DNA of 64,000 nucleotides from Bathymodiolus brooksi. Taxonomy: Eukaryota; Mollusca; Bivalvia; Mytilida; Modiolidae. Location: assembly GCA_963680875.1 (NCBI GenBank), contig OY804579.1, forward strand, positions 81,147,095 through 81,211,094. The letters are read 5' to 3'. A model generated the notes under the pieces. The model saw nothing but the letters and a program-made list of their open reading frames with translations, had not been told where the DNA came from and did no database searches. This document shows positions 44,655-55,871 of this stretch, piece by piece. Both the position numbers and the translations under genes were made by a program. Numbering within the stretch: position 1 is the first letter of the stretch; each line of letters begins with the position of its first letter.

Positions 44655-46580
44655 CACCATTTGTTATGGATGATCACGCCGTAAAATATAGAACTAATTT
44701 GACTTGACATATTTGTATTGGAACTGTAAGAAGGAACATCGGGATTGCTTCGACACGAAACATCAGAAGTGCTACTGGCTGTAGAATTTGTGGAGGTTTT
44801 ACGAGGTAAGTTTGCTGAAAAGCATTTCTGTTAGTTTCACTTTCAGTGTTGCTGAGGATGTTTGGTATTTTCTTGTGTCTTTCCTCACTCAATGTTGAGT
44901 AATTATTAATAAATGCCACATTTTTATGCCCTGATGTTTGCATAATATCTATAGATCCCCTCCACATTGTTTTCTCTTAACTTCTGGACGGGATAAGATA
45001 GTTTCTGGCACTGATTGATTAATGTCTAATTTGCAACTTTCCTTCATTTTTTTCATGAGACTGGAAAGTTTTCTTTCATGCACTTTTCTACCTGTTTCTA
45101 AAGCTTGTACAAATAAATTATGTATTTTGCGACAATGCAAGTATATAAAGGAGAAGAAGCTAATACCAATCTTCTGGACTTTACATAGGTTTCAATGGAA
45201 AATTGGAATTTATTTTTATAGAATAAAATAAAACTTTCATATATACACGGTAAATTGAAGAAAATTAAAATAGAGATCTGATTTAGTGTCAACAAGCACC
45301 AGATATGATTTTAATTACTATATTTAACTTCTGTTTGTATATCATAATCAAATGAATTAATATGCATTGAAGTCTACATGTATGTAGAATCCCCACCAAC
45401 TATTTTCTTCATATCAAATTTGCTATTATTAAACCATAATCCATTGATTGGTAAATTACATAATGCGATGTCACTAAGGAACCAAGAATATTATGGACAT
45501 AGGTTTATTGCATAAGTGTTGTGACCAGAAACATATTAGAGTGAAGGATATATTTTTCTGGAATGAACAATATTTACATGATAATGTTGGCTGTTGCGAG
45601 TTATGACTAATGTGCGAATATATTTTCTGAGTCGGATCATACAAAAATGCATTATGAAAGCTTGAAGTTTCAAATATTCAAACATTGCTAATTTAGTCTG
45701 CATTTTGTTCCTTTTTTCTTGTTATTTTATTAGTAAACATATAATAACATGTATTCTAATTATAATCAATGCTATATTAATGTCTTTCAGATGATTGGCT
45801 GGATTAATGGTCTAACAGTGTACAATGTACATGTGATGTTTGAAATAAGTGCAAAGACTATATATATGAAAGAAATAATTGCATAAAAACCTATGAACCT
45901 TTTATAAACATCTGATTAAACAAAGGACATTTTTCAAGAACTATCACTCAGTTGTTGCATACAGGCCAGGGGTATGTGAATCAGTTTCAAATGGAATTGC
46001 ACAAAATAAAAAATGTACTGTAATCCTGATCAACAGTGAGTAGAATTCCAGCAGATAAAACACTAGTTTCAACTGACAAATCACACAACTTTGTTGGAAT
46101 TTTGCAAAAGAAAAAAATGTTTTAAAAAAAGATGCAACATGATTGGAGGAAGTGACTGAATACAATTATTCCAAATGGTTAAAACAAATTATATAGATAT
46201 TTTGTGGTGTCATAAATAATTCAGAATATAAATAATTATCTATAATTTTAAAGTGACTTGATGCAATAGCAGGAATATGTGATCTTTTCACCTTGAAGAA
46301 ATCTACTATCTGATATGTTGAAGTAATTGATGTGAATTAATTGAACATTTAATATGAATTTTATAATAAAATATATGTAGTAATCTTAGAGTTTGATGTT
46401 CAAACTGTACTGAGTTATTTAACCATATAAGTGTGTTTAGTAAAGATTGTGGTGTGTGACTGCCCAGAACGTTTCTGTTATAACGGATGTTAATTTCCTC
46501 ATCTGTTGGAGGGCATGCCCTCTTTGGTTTATTCCCTTTCTCCTGTAGTTTTAGTTGCTTTTGTTCTGTTTTCAAAGCTT
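44655..46580 (-). pseudogene. Crypton/DUF3504-type tyrosine recombinase remnant
   Basis: Minus strand, two exon-like parts. At 46306-46580, after an AG acceptor (ATAACTTGACAG), comes EALKTEQKQLKLQEKGNKP and PPTDEEINIRYNRNVLGSHTP: the start of the DUF3504 fold found in Crypton transposons and in Crypton-derived host genes (ZMYM, QRICH1 and KCTD1 relatives). At 44655-44952, after acceptor ATCTATAG, comes IMQTSGHKNVAFINNYSTLS, the C-terminal HKN..Y region bearing the presumed catalytic tyrosine. Then, in a shifted frame, comes a Ser/Thr-rich tail ending SQISSIFYGVIIHNKW. The middle of the domain is missing or too diverged. Function would be DNA strand exchange or, in host-derived forms, DNA binding. 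Confidence 0.6.
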
Positions 46581-47312
46581 CCCTGTCAAGTTATAAATGA
46601 TTCGGATTTGTTTAAGATTTTTGTTTTGTTTTTTATTGACTTCTAGGATTTTTTTTATCGTAAAATATGTATAAAAAATATGAAATTTTAAAATTATTAG
46701 TTTCATTTTGTCGGTTTGTAAATTTACAAATAGTGAGAACGAAAATATTTATTAGAAAAAGACGACGTCGATTATTGACATTGGTTACGGTTAATATTGT
46801 ACCTCCTTCACAGGAGAGCAGAAACATACAAAAAAGTAGTTCCGGAATCTATGGGCGGGGCTTAAAAGTTTATTCGTAGGTTTAAAAGTTTATTCGTAGA
46901 CTTCAAAAGTTTATTCGTAGGCTACGAATAAAGCAAAAATTTATTCGTATGGTATATTTGTACAGCAAATGTACTGATTGCAGGATAAAGGTTTTTATCT
47001 AATAATCTGGACACGCTTGAAAAAAAGTGCTGTGTTTGTTTACATGTCGTCACGATTTACGGAATTGACGCAGTTGCAAAGAAAATAGATGTCGTTTTGA
47101 AATTTTTTGACTCGGGAATGAAAATACAAGATTTTAATTAAAATTCCGCGAAATGTTGTTGACGACTTTGACCTATGTCTATGAATAACATGACGTCATG
47201 ACTTTGATAGCGAGATGTCATTCTGATTAATTTAAAAATGTAAGCACCTTTTATTGTCTTTTGTTACTTAAATACGATTTTTAGAAGTTCATGATATCAT
47301 TTTAGTTATGTT
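46581..47312. other. No gene recognised; short tandem repeat
   Basis: Holds three to four units of AAAAGTTTATTCGTAG at 46863-46945, then ordinary AT-rich sequence to the start of block B copy 2. Confidence 0.6.
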
Positions 47313-47541
47313 TTTGCAGTTTTGAAAAAAGAGGGTGGGGCTGTCCTGTCCTCGAGTACCTGTGGATACATATTGCTTTGCTACTCGCATAGAGGTTAAG
47401 AATAGCAAAGAGCATACTGAGAACTGACATGTTATATGAACAAATGTCAGACTAGTTATATATATATAGGCTTAATGAGATGTGAACGTACATCTATGTA
47501 TTAAATTACAAACATTAAAAAAGGGGGTAATGTTTAAGGTT

Positions 47542-47792
47542 ATGGTGTTTAACGCCACTTTCAACGATATTACATTTATATCGTGGCGGTCAGTCTTATT
47601 GGTGGAGGAAACCGGAGTACCCGGAGAAAAACACCGACCTGCCGAAAGTCACTGACAAACATATCACAAAGTGTTGTATCAAGTACACCTCGCCTTAGCG
47701 GGAATCGAACTCACAACGTTAGTGGTGATAGGAACTGATTACATAGGTAGCTCTAAAATCTAACAATCATACGCTCACGACCACGACGGCCT
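47542..47792 (-). mobile_element. SINE family S, minus strand
   Basis: Paralogue of 6518-6770, with an intact B-box-like CGGGAATCGAACTC. Confidence 0.8.
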
Positions 47793-48608
47793 CTAAAAAC
47801 AAAAACAAACAACCATACCCCCCAAAGAAAACAACGAAAAAACAAAGAAAAGCATTGATTTTAAGTACTCTGCACTGTAATATACTTTAGTAAAATTATT
47901 ATGTTACATGATTAGATATCGAATGATTTATCAAGGAATTCATTCTTTCAATAAAATAAGTGAAAATATTTTCAATGTGCGTTCTGAATCATACTATATG
48001 TTACACGACGGATGCTACTAGTTGTTGTCATAAACTAGTCTGAGAGTAGTATGTCACGACTTACTCGTTCTTGTTATAATCCAGAGTACAATGACATAGC
48101 TTACTCATAATATGCTATATTCCACAGTAGATTGGTCTGGCATATACTCGGTTCTGTTATCAGCATTTTTACCTCTTTTTTTAAATTTGTTATCTCATTC
48201 CGTAAAATTCAACTTTGTTGCAATAAATATTTATCACTTGGTTGTGCAAAGTTAGCAAATGTTATAAAGTTCGTTTGACTTCTATAAATGTTCAGATGTT
48301 TTTTAAAAAAATCCAGTTTTCAAATCAACAATTTTTCCCCTAGATGTTTGCTAATATATGATATATACGAACTCTGACAATTAATTTCAAAATTTTTGGT
48401 TCATTATTAAAAAGGTTACCCATTAGGTCTCTATGTTAATTATATTTACTAATGTGTAAAAATCTGGTCATAGTTCGTGGTAGTAGTGCTACTATCAAGA
48501 GGGATCGATAATAAGAAATATATCTAATGAGACCAGTCAATCTAAAATTTACTTTTCTTTAAAAAAAAATATGACAACCGTGTCAAAAATTGCCATGGAG
48601 ATGGTTTT

Positions 48609-48874
48609 TTAGTTGCGTGGTAAAATATCCAGTAATATAATAAATAACATAACAAACACAAGAAGGATAACTCCAGTTATACCGATAGATACAGAAGACG
48701 GTCGATTGTCAGTCGCACTAGTTTTAGTTCGCAAGAATGACGACGTATTTCGATGATCGTTACTAAGTATAGAATAAAGGTCGTTTAATCTGTCTTGGAG
48801 TTCTTTTTGGTTCATAACAGTCGATGAAATGGTACAGATACCTTTGGAACACTCTATAGATTGTACACTAACAC
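48609..48874 (-). CDS. Terminal exon, membrane-anchored C-terminus (copy 2)
   Basis: Paralogue of 7574-7839: 266 bases, phase-1 entry, same stop. Acceptor is TGAACTATATTTCAG. About eleven residues differ, among them loss of one cysteine (ECSKGIC), while SFLRTKTSATDNRPSSVSIG and the hydrophobic helix are kept. It is the 3' end of a further receptor gene whose other exons lie beyond the right edge. Confidence 0.6.
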
Positions 48875-48909
48875 CTGAAATATAGTTCATTAAGATAATT
48901 GTAAGACAT

Positions 48910-49098
48910 ATTTGAAGATATCAAAGGGGGTAGATAAAGCCGTAAATCGAAGAACAGACAATACAGTGTCCGTATTATCTACAAAATGCACAGAAAAGAT
49001 TGAGGAACAGGAACCCAATTGAAAACAGGGGAGGAACTTCGGACGGGTAAGCAGATCCTGCTCCACTAGTGGTACCAGTCGTAAGACACAGATATTCC
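48910..49098 (-). repeat. Repeat family V, minus orientation
   Basis: Paralogue of 7885-8075. Its end lies 40 bp from the LTR element's left target duplication. Confidence 0.7.
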
Positions 49099-49136
49099 GC
49101 AACGGTTAACGTCATGGCCACGAAACGTTGGAAGTG

Positions 49137-49140
49137 ATGT
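49137..49140 (+). repeat. 4-bp target-site duplication, left
   Basis: ATGT, repeated at 58389-58392. The empty site in unit 1 reads GAAGTGATGACTTCAA, one base different in the target. Confidence 0.8.
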
Positions 49141-50294
49141 TGTAACGAATAGGGTGTAAGGCATAGGAAATAATATTGTTTGTATGTATGCATATATGAC
49201 ACTTTTATTTACTCTTGTTACTCTGGCACATTTTCACTTTGTTCTTGTTGTTGATACCGTGCCGTATTCCGGTGTCTTGAGTAACTGTCGCGACTGTGAT
49301 GTGATTGAATGCATACTATTCTTGTTTCAGGTATCGTGATCGCGAATATTTATTGTATGTAAATTGTTGTTATATTATATGGGAAATATGTAGTTAGGAC
49401 AGAGTTCGTTCTCATTGTTTGACCAAAAGGGGGGCCTACGACAACTTCCCAATGTTTTGTTCTCCTTATAAACCTTGTGTCACATTCTCTTACCTTTTTC
49501 ATTGATTCATGCTAGGTTTATATATTGTACTTGGGCTTGGTTTCGATAAGGGTAAGCTTTATTAAGCCCGTTTTTCTCTTTCATCTTGACATGACAAACT
49601 ATGTTTATACTTTCCGCCATGTGTATCCTGTGTGTAATTTAATGCGCATGTGTGTTATCTCACACTTTATGTGGCCCGGTTTGCGGCCCTGTTAACGGAT
49701 ATAATTACCGTGGGAACTTCCGTAAGAACGGACCAATCAATGACGACGATTCACGCCACAGCCAAAAGTGTGGAGTCTGCGTAGATATAAAAGGGCATCG
49801 TCTGCACGCCACAGAAGCGACCCCCCAACAATCATAGACGGCAGAGAACATACCAGACAGCAACTACTATTGACACCATAGAACGACCAGTTTAAACCAA
49901 GAGACGTTAAATCCGTAACCAGGATATCCGTACATTACCAGTACGTTTTCATTTTATTTACACGTATTTCGACTTGACCTAGATGTTTTACTACGATTTT
50001 ACTACGCATTTACGACGACCGACCATTCCATAGGGGGGACCTCATATTTATTATTATCGCTCACGGGGAAGTTATATTATTGTTGTACTTGAATATATTA
50101 TTACAATTGAACATAATAAATTGCTTTGTTTAAGAACCTATATAATTGTTGTCATAATAAACTGTTATCCTTTGGATAAAACCAGTGCCTTAGACCAGCC
50201 ATGCTACCAATGGTGTAAACTACTACCAAGTTATATATAGTGATTTTGTTAACCAAAACTCACACACCGTACACCGAGCCCCCTAGGTTCAACA
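49141..50294 (+). repeat. 5' LTR
   Basis: 1154 bp, from TGTAACGAATAGGG to CCTAGGTTCAACA (TG...CA ends). A TATA box is at 49786-49793, and AATAAA signals are at 50115-50120 and 50156-50161 about 330-370 bp downstream, bounding a long R region. Small open frames in it are not genes. Confidence 0.93.
49786..49793 (+). promoter_or_regulatory. TATA box of the LTR promoter
   Basis: TATAAAAG in a GC-richer setting (GCGTAGA TATAAAAG GGCATCG), kept in the 3' LTR at 57880-57887. Transcription would start some 25-30 bases downstream, near 49820. Confidence 0.7.
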
Positions 50295-50296
50295 TT

Positions 50297-50314
50297 TGGT
50301 GTCCGGCGGTGGGA
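50297..50314 (+). promoter_or_regulatory. Primer-binding site
   Basis: TGGTGTCCGGCGGTGGGA starts two bases after the LTR. The complement ends ...GGACACCA, as needed for a tRNA 3' end, with an acceptor strand GCCGGAC. I could not assign the tRNA. Confidence 0.7.
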
Positions 50315-50408
50315 TTACGTTTTCATACCCATTTTTTTAACATTTTTAAACACTTGTAAATTTATTTTCATTGTACAACAAATAGTTTTATCTAAACAAT
50401 AAGTTAAA

Positions 50409-51876
50409 ATGGATAACCACAGTTTCAATGAGTCAGAGTTAGAAATTCACAGTCCTGGTGACTCTCGAGCAACCACACTTGAGAAGTTGTTGCCATCAAA
50501 AGCCCAGGGTCAGGGGGGACAGTTCATTAAGAACACCACAATCTGATAACTGTCAGTCAACTAAACTTGAATTATTGTGTAGGCAATTGGAAAACACAAA
50601 CAGGACTCTGTCAAATTTTGAGGCACGCTTAGACCATTTGAGTCAAAAGTTAGACAACCAGATGGATCAATTTAACCGCAGACTTGATAGTTATATGGAG
50701 TATTGTGATAGAAAGGTCAGCAACAATGAGGGAGATATAAGAGAACTAGACAATTTGGTGAACCAGATGCCCACATTTAAACACATGGAAACTTTGTTGG
50801 CAGAAAATAGGATAATAAGATCTAACCATCAGTCTCCAATCAATGACAACCCTCAACCTGGTGGCATTAATCAATACATGCATATGCATGAAACACCTGC
50901 ATCACCTGTATGCTGTGTACAGTCTAGCACACCAATGAATTTACCTACAACGCATTCATGTAATAGCTTCAGACCAGTATCTGTACCAGCAGTTGCTGTT
51001 CAAACAATTCGTCTTTGTCTTGAGCAAAATAATGCAGTAACCACTGGGTCTGATAAAATAGATCTGCCGGTGCTGTCTAAATGTACAAATACCAGTACAT
51101 ATACCATGAAACCAAAACCATGTAACATGAATATAGGTTTTACCAAACCAAATAACTATGATGGAAAGTCTAGTTGGACAGACTACCAAGTCCATTTCGA
51201 AACTGTTTCGAAATTAAATCAATGGACTGATGAAATAAAAGCCTTAACATTAATTTCTTGCATGCAAGATTCAGCTTTATCCACTATAGGAGAGATAGAT
51301 ACCAATAACATCCCTCATTTTGAAGAACTTATACATATTTTGACCAAGCGGTTTGCACCAGAAAACCAGACAGAACTATACAGGTCTCAAATTGATGCTA
51401 GAATTAGAAAAAAGGGTGAGACCCTACCTGAACTAGCCCAAGATATTAAAAGACTTGTGAGGCTGGCATATCCAAATGCTCCGCTAGAAGTAAGAGACAG
51501 TTTGGCCTATAGGAGCTTTAGAGACGCCTTAAATGACCAAGACCTAGAATGGGCAATTTGCCAGGGTAATCGAGATACCATTGATGAAGCTTTGCATCTT
51601 GGGCTGAAATATGAAGCTTTTCACAATGGCAGAAAGAAACCTTTTCTAAGATACCAAAAAGTGGATAGTGACACAGAAACTACCAAATTACCACAAGTAC
51701 CACCCTCTAAAACTAAAACCTGCTCGTACTGTCATAAGAAGGGACATTTGATCCCGAATTGTTACAAAAGGAAAAGGGACCAAAGTAACACCCTAGACCA
51801 AATAAGACATGGTGAAGAAACTAATGTCAGAAAGGGACATAACTCTTCATACAACTCAAACCAGGGAAACTATTAG
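50409..51876 (+). pseudogene. gag: gag, one frameshift near the start
   Basis: ATG at 50409 has a good context (AAAATGG), but its frame stops after 45 codons. The long frame (to 51876) is open from before 50458 and is joined by removing one base from the G6 run at 50513-50518, the likely lesion. The protein has a coiled-coil-like region (RQLENTNRTLSNFEARLDHL), a capsid-type retrotransposon gag domain in the second half and a CCHC zinc knuckle, CSYCHKKGHLIPNC (CX2CX4HX4C), near the end. It packages the element RNA. It ends at TAG 51874-51876, just after the slippery site. Confidence 0.88.
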
Positions 51877-54800
51877 AAGCTGACAGTGCGGGTCAACTTT
51901 CAGCTGAGAATACAAATAGAATTAATAGACCCACTTTATCTCAAATTAAAGGAAATAAAAATGATGGATTATTTGTAAATGCCAAAATTCATAATACAGA
52001 GGTACATTGTTTAATAGATACAGGCTCTACCATGAGTGTTTTACACACCACTGTGTTTGACCAATTACCAGGTCGAATGAAAAACCAATTATTACCATAC
52101 CATACACATTTACGTATGGTAGATGGAAGTCCAGTTGTCCCTTTAGGCATAGTTAAGGTACCCTTACAAATAGATAACCAAATCGTTTACCAAGAAATGT
52201 TGGTTGCAGATGTTGAAATACCAGCTGTTTTAGGATATGATTTTATGATCAAAAATAAATGTGTAATAAACATACCGAATCATTCTGTATGTTTGAATGA
52301 CCAAACCATTGGGTGTATCTTGGAAAGTCAAGTACCAAGTTTGTTCAGAATCTCCCTAAGCCAAAAGGTGACCATACCTGCCTTGAGTGAGATGATCATA
52401 AAGGCAAATCCCATCAAAACATTACCAGTTGGAACCAATGTAGTTATTGATTCCACAGCGGAAGCTCTTCAAACCAAAGGCCTGCTAATTGCGAAAACCT
52501 TGTGTGTTACCAATGCAGAAGGACTACCATTGAGAATGATCAATGTTACTGATCAACCTCAGACCATTTATAAAAATACGTTTGCAGCAATGGCAGAAAC
52601 CATCCCTGACCGAAATATGATCAACAAATTTCCTTTGAGTACCCAACATCCTGAAATTTCAGTTTTCAATGAAACCATGGAAAGGTGTAAAGCCAATTTA
52701 AAACCTGACGAACATAAGCGTGTGCTTGATTTATTGATGCAGAACAAAGATGTCTTCTCCCAGTCTAAATATGACATTGGCCTTACCCATGTAATACAAC
52801 ATAAAATAAATACAGGGAATGCAGCAGCTATAAAGCAAGCGCCCAGGCGAATACCATTAGCTCAAAGAAAAGAGGTGGAAGATGAGATAGATAAAATGTT
52901 GGACAACAATGTTATAGTCCCCAGTCACTCTCCATGGGCAAGCCCACTAGTTGTGGTAAGAAAGAAAGACAACTCTATTCGTCTTTGCATCGATTATCGA
53001 AAGCTAAATCAAGTTACGGTGAAAGATTCATACCCTTTGCCCCACATTGATGATTCCCTTGACGCCTTAAGAGGAAATTCTTGGTTCAGCACTTTAGATT
53101 TGGTCAGTGGTTATTACCAGTGTTCGGTTGACCCACAGGATGCACCTAAAACTGCTTTTGTTACTTCAAGGGGTCTCTTTCAGTTTAACAGGATGCCTTT
53201 TGGTTTATCATGTGCCGGTGCTACGTTTGAGCGCCTCATGGAGTATGCTCTTGCAGGTCTTCAGTGGGAGACATGCATAATCTACCTAGGTGACATAATT
53301 GTGTTCTCTAGAACTTCTGAGGAGCATGTTGCCAGGCTCCAAAGTGTATTTGGTCGTATGAGAAATGCAGGATTAAAAATAGCCCCCAAGAAATGTTTCT
53401 TGTTCCAGACCAAAGTAACCTTCTTGGGTCATGTTGTAACCACTGAAGGAATATTACCTGATCCATCAAAGCTTGATGCGATAGAAACCTGGCCCACTAC
53501 TACCAATGTTAAAGAGGTGAGAAGTTGGTAAGGAACCTGCAGTTATTATAGAAGATTTCTCAAAGACTTTTCTAAAATTGCTAGACCCCTACACAGACTA
53601 ACAGAGAAACATTTCATTTTTAAAATGGACACAGGAATGTGAAGATTCCTTTAATATATTAAAACATGCTTTGACCTCAAGTCCAATTTTAATATACCCA
53701 TGTCTAGAAAAAGAGTTTATTTTAGACACTGATGCCGGTGGTACAGGAACAGGAGCTGTTCTTTCCCAGATTGGTGATGATGGAAGGGAGCATGTAATTG
53801 CTTACTATAGCAAATCACTGTCTAAACAACAACGCCAATATTGTGTAACCAGGCGTGAACTATTAGCCATCGTCCAGGCAGTTAGACATTTTCACCACTA
53901 TTTATATAGGATACCCTTTCAAGTTAGAACTGACCATGGAGCCCTTACCTGGCTTCTTAACTTCAAAAACCCAGAGGGACAACTCGTACGGTGGTTAGAA
54001 GTGCTAGGAACATACAATTTCAACATAAAACATAGAGCAGGACTAAAACATGGCAATGCAGACGGTTTGTCCAGGAGACCATGTGGTGACTGTACTCATT
54101 GTGATAAGAGAGACGAAAATGAGATACGCTTAATAGACTCCCCTGCAACAAGATATATTGGTAAAGCAGGAAATGATGATACTGAAGACAGTGACCTATC
54201 AACCAATTGGGTTGAAAGCAAAACCACAAATGAACTACGAGATAACCAGTTGAATGACCCTGTTTTAAGGATAGTACATGAATGGTTGCAATCAAAGCAG
54301 AAACCAGCATGGGCAGATATTTCTCACTTAAGTAAAGTGCATAAAACTTACTGGGGCCAGTGGGACAGACTTGTAGTTGTGGAAGGTGTACTTTATAGAA
54401 AATGGACCAATACCACCACCAATGAGGTCACCATGCAGTATATTTTACCTAATTTGTATAGAAACCAAGTTTTGGAACTTTTGCATAATGACCAATTGGC
54501 AGGGCACCTAGGTTTTAAGCGCACCTTGGCCAGAGTTAAACATAGATTCTATTGGGCAAGTGATACAATCTTTGTTGAAAGATGGTGTAAACGTTGCAAG
54601 GAATGTCAGATTAGGAATCAGCCAAACCATCGTACCAGGGGTAAAATGAAAACCTACGTCGTGGGAGAACCACTAGAAAGAATATCTTTAGACATCTTGG
54701 GTCCAGTATCCCAAACCTATAAGGGAAACAAGTACATTCTTGTTGTGACTAACTATTTCACCAGGTTTGCTGAGGCATACAGTCTACCTGATATTGAGGC

Positions 54801-55577
54801 TACTACTGTAGCAGATAAATTGTTGACAGAATGTATTTGTCGTTATGGTCTACCCCTCCAAATACACACTGACCAAGGAGCACAGTTTACATCAAACATA
54901 TTTACTGAGATGTGTAAAAGGTTACACATAAGTAAAACCAGGAACAGTCCATACCACCCCCAAAGTTCAGGTCTTGTTGAAAGACTTAACAGAACAATAG
55001 AAGATATGATTAGTAAATTTGTTTCTAAGAACCAAAAAGACTGGGATCTTTATTTACCCTATTTAATGATGGCGTATAGATCTTCTGTACATGATACCAT
55101 GGGTGAAACACCATGTTTTATGATGATGGGTAGGGAAGTTACACTGCCTATTGATCTTGTTTTTGGCAAGCATACCGACCAAGAACCAAAGTCATTACCA
55201 GACTATGTAGAAGATTTTATTAACCGTATAGAAAAAGTCCATGAAGTTGTCAGGGATAGACTGATAAATTCAGCAGAACGTCAGAAAAGACGTTATGACA
55301 TTTTATGTACATTCCCCAGTTTTAAAACTGGAGATGGAGTTTTGTTACAAGATAACAGCAAATTTAAGAGACGTTCTCCAAATTGCAGATGAAATGGTGT
55401 GGACCATTTACTGTTACTGGTGTCTTGTCAAATGTTTTATACCAAATACAGGAAGGTCCAAGAAGTAAATCTAAAATCATCCATGTAAATAGGCTAACAC
55501 CATACCATGGGAACATGAAAAGGTGGTACCAACCCCCATGGGGAACCTGCCCTCAATACCAGAGGCACCCAGAATAA
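51843..55577 (+). pseudogene. pol: pol: protease, RT, RNase H, integrase; several lesions
   Basis: Open from 51843, overlapping gag by 34 nt in the -1 frame. Protease active site LIDTGS (Asp codon 52017). RT with LCIDYRKLNQVTVKDSYPLP, FSTLDLVSGYYQ, FNRMPFGLSCAGATF and YLGD where YLDD is expected (GGT at 53289-53291). Lesions: in-frame TAA at 53529-53531 (after VREVRSW); a one-base insertion near 53617-53625; a one-base deletion in the A run near 55379-55381. RNase H: LDTDAGGTGTGAVLSQ. Integrase: an HHCC zinc region (HNDQLAGH...CKRCKEC) and a DDE core with Asp 54691, Asp 54871 and Glu 54979, the last two 35 residues apart. The C-terminus ends VNRLTPYHGN without a chromodomain. Confidence 0.92.
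51864..51870 (+). promoter_or_regulatory. -1 ribosomal frameshift site (GGGAAAC) with pseudoknot candidate
   Basis: In the gag frame the heptamer is G GGA AAC, the X XXY YYZ form known from gag-pro junctions of some retroviruses. Slipping back one base enters the pol frame, which is open from 51843. After a 7-nt spacer comes stem AGCTGA (51878-51883) / TCAGCT (51900-51905), and loop bases GGGTC (51890-51894) can pair with GACCC (51928-51932), an H-type pseudoknot arrangement. Confidence 0.75.
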
Positions 55578-55823
55578 GAAATAGACATAATTGACATGAA
55601 AATAGGACAGACAGGACTATATATTTAATTATAGAATGATAATTTGATATGGATTTAGATGTGTATCTTAATTCATCACATTTATTGTGTTATATTTACT
55701 AAGAAAGTGTTGTGCATCAAAATATGATGTGTATTTTGATACTACCAGAGATACACGTACCTTGTTATGGTGGCAGTTGTTTTCCAGATGGCATCTGATT
55801 TATATATTTTTTAATTTGTGTGT

Positions 55824-55829
55824 AATAAA
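55824..55829 (+). promoter_or_regulatory. AATAAA between pol and the third ORF
   Basis: A potential polyadenylation signal 48 bp before the third ORF. If used it would end genomic RNA early; it may be silent, or a trace of captured sequence. Confidence 0.35.
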
Positions 55830-55860
55830 GAAGGAAACTAAATTTTCCTTTACCATTGGT

Positions 55861-55869
55861 ATTTTTCAG
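55861..55869 (+). promoter_or_regulatory. Splice acceptor-like site before the third ORF
   Basis: TTTTCCTTTACCATTGGTATTTTTCAG ends at 55869, with ACTAAAT upstream as a possible branch point; ATG follows two bases later. This would let a spliced subgenomic RNA express the third ORF, as env genes are expressed. I could not identify the donor. Confidence 0.55.
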
Positions 55870-55871
55870 AA

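Noticed and set aside
49652..49837. 61-codon frame in the 5' LTR, also in the 3' LTR at 57746
   Set aside because: Identical because the LTRs are identical; it overlaps the TATA box and has no domain.
54020..54310. Antisense frame within pol
   Set aside because: Shadow of the RNase H/integrase coding strand.
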